Assembly: GCF_005116655.2 (NCBI RefSeq)
Contig: NZ_CP050698.1
Location: 2,510,501 to 2,574,500 of the forward strand
Direction: 5' to 3'
DNA length: 64,000 bases
DNA from: Desulfosediminicola flagellatus
Lineage (GTDB): Bacteria; Desulfobacterota; Desulfobulbia; Desulfobulbales; Desulfocapsaceae
Positions 61,887 through 64,000 of this stretch are shown here, in pieces. The translations under genes and the position numbers were made by a program. Within the stretch, counting starts at the first letter, position 1, and every line of letters starts with the position of its first letter. The notes under the pieces are model-generated. The model saw only the letters and a program-made list of their open reading frames with translations, was not told where the DNA came from and searched no databases.

Positions 61887-62119
61887 TTATAGATTCTCTG
61901 GCTGAGGCGGAATCAAAACGAATTTACCCACATGTTTTTTCTCAGTGAACTCTTTTTGTGCGTAAACAATTCGTTCGAGTGGATATGTTTTCGCAAGGAG
62001 CGGTCGAATCTCACCTTTCTCGATATAGGAAATAAGATTTGAAAAATTCCGCCAACACTTACATCGCTCCAGTCACAGTTAACGACATACCTGCAATGAC
62101 GTAACCTGTCACCCTTCAC
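61887..62119 (-). pseudogene. NADPH:quinone oxidoreductase C-terminal fragment
   Basis: Minus strand: VVNCDWSDVSVGGIFQ, then after a frameshift NLISYIEKGEIRPLLAKTYPLERIVYAQKEF, TEKKHVGKFVLIPPQPENL and stop at 61887-61889. This is the usual end of zinc-independent MDR quinone oxidoreductases ('..I.p.i...fpL......A...l......GK.Vl'). The cofactor-binding domain is absent upstream. Dead fragment between the membrane protein gene and the GntR gene. Confidence 0.75.
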
Positions 62120-62170
62120 GAAATGCCTGAGTAGTATAATACGTGCAACAGATTAAAGTTACGAAAAAAA

Positions 62171-62833
62171 TTATTGATATCTCCGATCTAGCATCTTCAT
62201 CGTGTGGGCAATGTGATCTTCCATTGCTGCTTTGGCACTTTCAGCGTCTTTATTTCTGACGCACTGTAAGATCGCTTCATGCTGATCAGGCGTTTGAATT
62301 TTGCTCTCATGCGGAGAAGTATAAAAGCTATCAAAGAAAAAAATGTATATTGACGACTGGTGAAACAGTTGTTTGCTGATTCGTGCCAAAAATTTATTCT
62401 TGGTAGATTCAGCTAAAAGAAAGTGAAAATCTCGATTGGCCATATAATAAATCGCATCATTCTTTTCATCGAGAGCCTGCTGATCTTTTTTATTTATCTG
62501 ATTCAATTCCTCCAAAATTTCGTCTGTACAGGATTTGGCTGCCTCCCAGGCCACTTGCCCTTCTATCATTATTCGAAGAGAAAACAATTTCCGACCCTCT
62601 TCGAAGGTTACCACAGGTATAAAACACCCCTTTTTCTTTTTCCTCTCAAGAATACCCTCGATATTCATTCTGGATAGAGCCCGATTGATAGGAGTCCTGC
62701 TCATTCCCAAAGCCTGAGAAAGCTGTTCTTCCTGAAGGAAATCTCCAGGAGTAAACTTACGTTCATAAATGAGCTTCAGGATTTCACCGTAAGCAAGCTC
62801 CTCGCTACTTTCTTTTTGTTTCTTGTTTATCAT
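62171..62833 (-). CDS. GntR-family (FCD) transcriptional regulator
   Basis: 220 residues. The winged helix at 12-75 has LAYGEILKLIYERKFTPGDFLQEEQLSQALGMSRTPINRALSRMNIEGIL. The FCD effector domain (85-215) has LFSLRIMIEGQVAWEAA, DFHFLLAESTKN, and HEAILQCVRNKDAESAKAAMEDHI with the metal-binding His/Asp pattern. Divergent from the saccharopine-dehydrogenase-like gene, with a 295-bp gap that would hold its operator. FadR/FCD regulators typically control adjacent catabolic genes, so control of the neighbour is likely but inferred. Confidence 0.9.
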   Translation of the reverse strand: MINKKQKESSEELAYGEILKLIYERKFTPGDFLQEEQLSQALGMSRTPINRALSRMNIEGILERKKKKGCFIPVVTFEEGRKLFSLRIMIEGQVAWEAAKSCTDEILEELNQINKKDQQALDEKNDAIYYMANRDFHFLLAESTKNKFLARISKQLFHQSSIYIFFFDSFYTSPHESKIQTPDQHEAILQCVRNKDAESAKAAMEDHIAHTMKMLDRRYQ

Positions 62834-63128
62834 ATAAAAGTAATTGTAATTGGTTTGAGACGAGCAACAAAAGTTTTTAATACAAAGCCTTTACAGTTTA
62901 AATACTATACTCGCCATCCCTGAAAAATAACACTCCTTACATAGATCACCCATCAGAGAGCTGTAACGTATACACTCTTTAATGCCAACTTTAAGAACGA
63001 TCTTCTCTTTGTAAAATTTTTCCTTGCATGTTTCAATGTATTCATTTATGTATGGATAACTGCTTAGTGCACGTTGCTACGTGCATATTTGTCTTTCATT
63101 AAAAGATTTAAATTTGAAGGAGTCGTAA

Positions 63129-64000
63129 ATGATGGATCGAAACATCGTTCTGCTGGGTTATGGAATGCAAGGAAAAGCCTGTGTATATGATCTCATCAAG
63201 TATGGAGAATTTGACGAGTTGAGTGTAGTAGATTGCTACGACGGCTTTATTGATGACATTAACTTAATAAAAGATCCGAGAGTTCATGGATACCATGTTG
63301 ACGGTACTGACCGTGTTAAACTACGCGAGCATCTCCACCCGGCCTCACTTGTTATAGAATTTTTCCCGCCCCACTTAACCCTCCAGATGGTTGAGCTGGC
63401 TATTGATTGCAACTGTCATGCTATCACCTCCAGTTATATCAATAATCCAGCCTATACCAATCAGCCTGGTTTTGCTGAACGGCTTGAGATACTTCATGAA
63501 AAAGCCCAGCAAAAAAACCTCGTGATTTTAGAAGAATTCGGCATGGACCCTGGTATCGACTTAGCCATGGGCCAAAAAATAGTAGATACTTTCGACGAGG
63601 TTCATGCACTTCATTCCTATGGTGCGGGGTTCCCCGAGTTGCAATCTGCAAACAATCCTTTGAAGTATAAATTTACCTGGTCGGTTATAGGGGTCATCCG
63701 CTCGCATCTACGCCCGGCTACGTACCTTAAAAACTGTGAGGTTGTTGAAATTCCAGCAGACTCAATGTTTGCATCTGATAATACGCATCGACTGGAAATC
63801 CCAGGATTAGGAGATACACTTGAGTGCTTTTATAACGGAAACTCAACGCAATATGTCGATCATTTCGGGATAGAAGAGACAGTTAAAAGTATGGGGCGCT
63901 ACATCTGTCGCTGGCCTGGACACGGTGCATTTTGGGAAAGAATGGCTAAATGTGGCTTTTTAAGTGACCAACCTATTCAGGTAGGTGAGCAACAGGTGAA
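63129..64000 (+). CDS. Saccharopine dehydrogenase-like / lysine-polyamine reductase family, partial
   Basis: Open frame from ATG 63129 (GAAGGAGTC upstream) to the window end, 290 codons and no stop. N-terminal Rossmann site NIVLLGYGMQGKACVYDL, then VVDCYDGFIDDI, FFPPHLTLQMVELAIDCNCHAITSSY, the family mark EEFGMDPGIDLAMG ('G.DPGi') and later PGHGAFWERMAKCGFL. Saccharopine-dehydrogenase-type proteins act on lysine, carboxynorspermidine or homospermidine substrates; the exact one cannot be told. It stands next to a GntR/FCD gene. Confidence 0.88.
   Translation, partial: MMDRNIVLLGYGMQGKACVYDLIKYGEFDELSVVDCYDGFIDDINLIKDPRVHGYHVDGTDRVKLREHLHPASLVIEFFPPHLTLQMVELAIDCNCHAITSSYINNPAYTNQPGFAERLEILHEKAQQKNLVILEEFGMDPGIDLAMGQKIVDTFDEVHALHSYGAGFPELQSANNPLKYKFTWSVIGVIRSHLRPATYLKNCEVVEIPADSMFASDNTHRLEIPGLGDTLECFYNGNSTQYVDHFGIEETVKSMGRYICRWPGHGAFWERMAKCGFLSDQPIQVGEQQV

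Overview
The window reads as chromosomal DNA of a Gram-negative bacterium. Outer-membrane porin, TolC-type and RND efflux genes, a periplasmic c-type cytochrome and many large PAS/GGDEF/HD-GYP/histidine-kinase sensors are all present. The mix suggests a Desulfobacterota (sulfate-reducer-like) genome, but that is inference; no rRNA, tRNA or ribosomal marker was seen.

Layout. 1-9.7 kb (minus strand) is a contractile-tail module in phage Mu order: a putative tail-terminator-position gene, sheath, tube, a small chaperone-position protein, an atypical tape-measure-position protein, an N-like protein, hub and spike. It is cut by an IS4-type element and no head gene is visible. 7.4-20.6 kb is an insertion-sequence graveyard (IS4, group II intron RT, IS110/IS1111, IS5/IS1182-type, IS3, IS1595, IS481-like) with remains of host genes (uridine kinase, histidine kinase, MacB-like ATPase). 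Here the order of events can be read base by base: IS3 went into a uridine kinase gene, IS1595 went into the IS3 with a perfect 8-bp target duplication, and a 1.9-kb inversion at 4-bp inverted microhomology then split several genes. 16.9-24.4 kb holds scattered host genes (secreted protein, CBS protein, YdjM-like, MBOAT acyltransferase, TrmO, methyltransferase). 24.6-25.8 kb is a decayed SIR2-like/TIR defence-type gene. 26.5-29.9 kb is a hybrid sensor kinase.

32.8-39.3 kb is a five-gene minus-strand operon: HAD-UbiA phosphoribosyl-transferase-like, DprE1-like oxidase, DprE2-like reductase, a secreted phosphodiester-glycosidase-like protein and a secreted FGE/SUMF-fold protein. It looks like a polyprenyl-phosphate pentose (arabinose-type) donor pathway tied to envelope functions. 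39.5-50.4 kb combines an HD-GYP protein with a CusCBA-type Cu/Ag efflux operon, a His/Met-rich periplasmic protein and a ZraS-like kinase. The kinase's partner regulator survives only as a 35-codon deletion remnant. 50.4-60 kb has a porin, ilvBN, cytochrome c, a SHOCT protein and two diguanylate cyclases, one paired with a pterin-binding-like periplasmic protein. 60-64 kb has an SDR, a multi-pass membrane protein, a quinone-oxidoreductase remnant, a GntR/FCD regulator and, divergent from it, a saccharopine-dehydrogenase-like gene that runs off the window.

Dispersed repeats link the regions: a roughly 150-bp palindromic MITE-like element (two copies and one isolated end), a roughly 425-bp duplication of the cusA 3' end, and a 170-bp repeat shared by the 12-kb and 31.6-kb loci.
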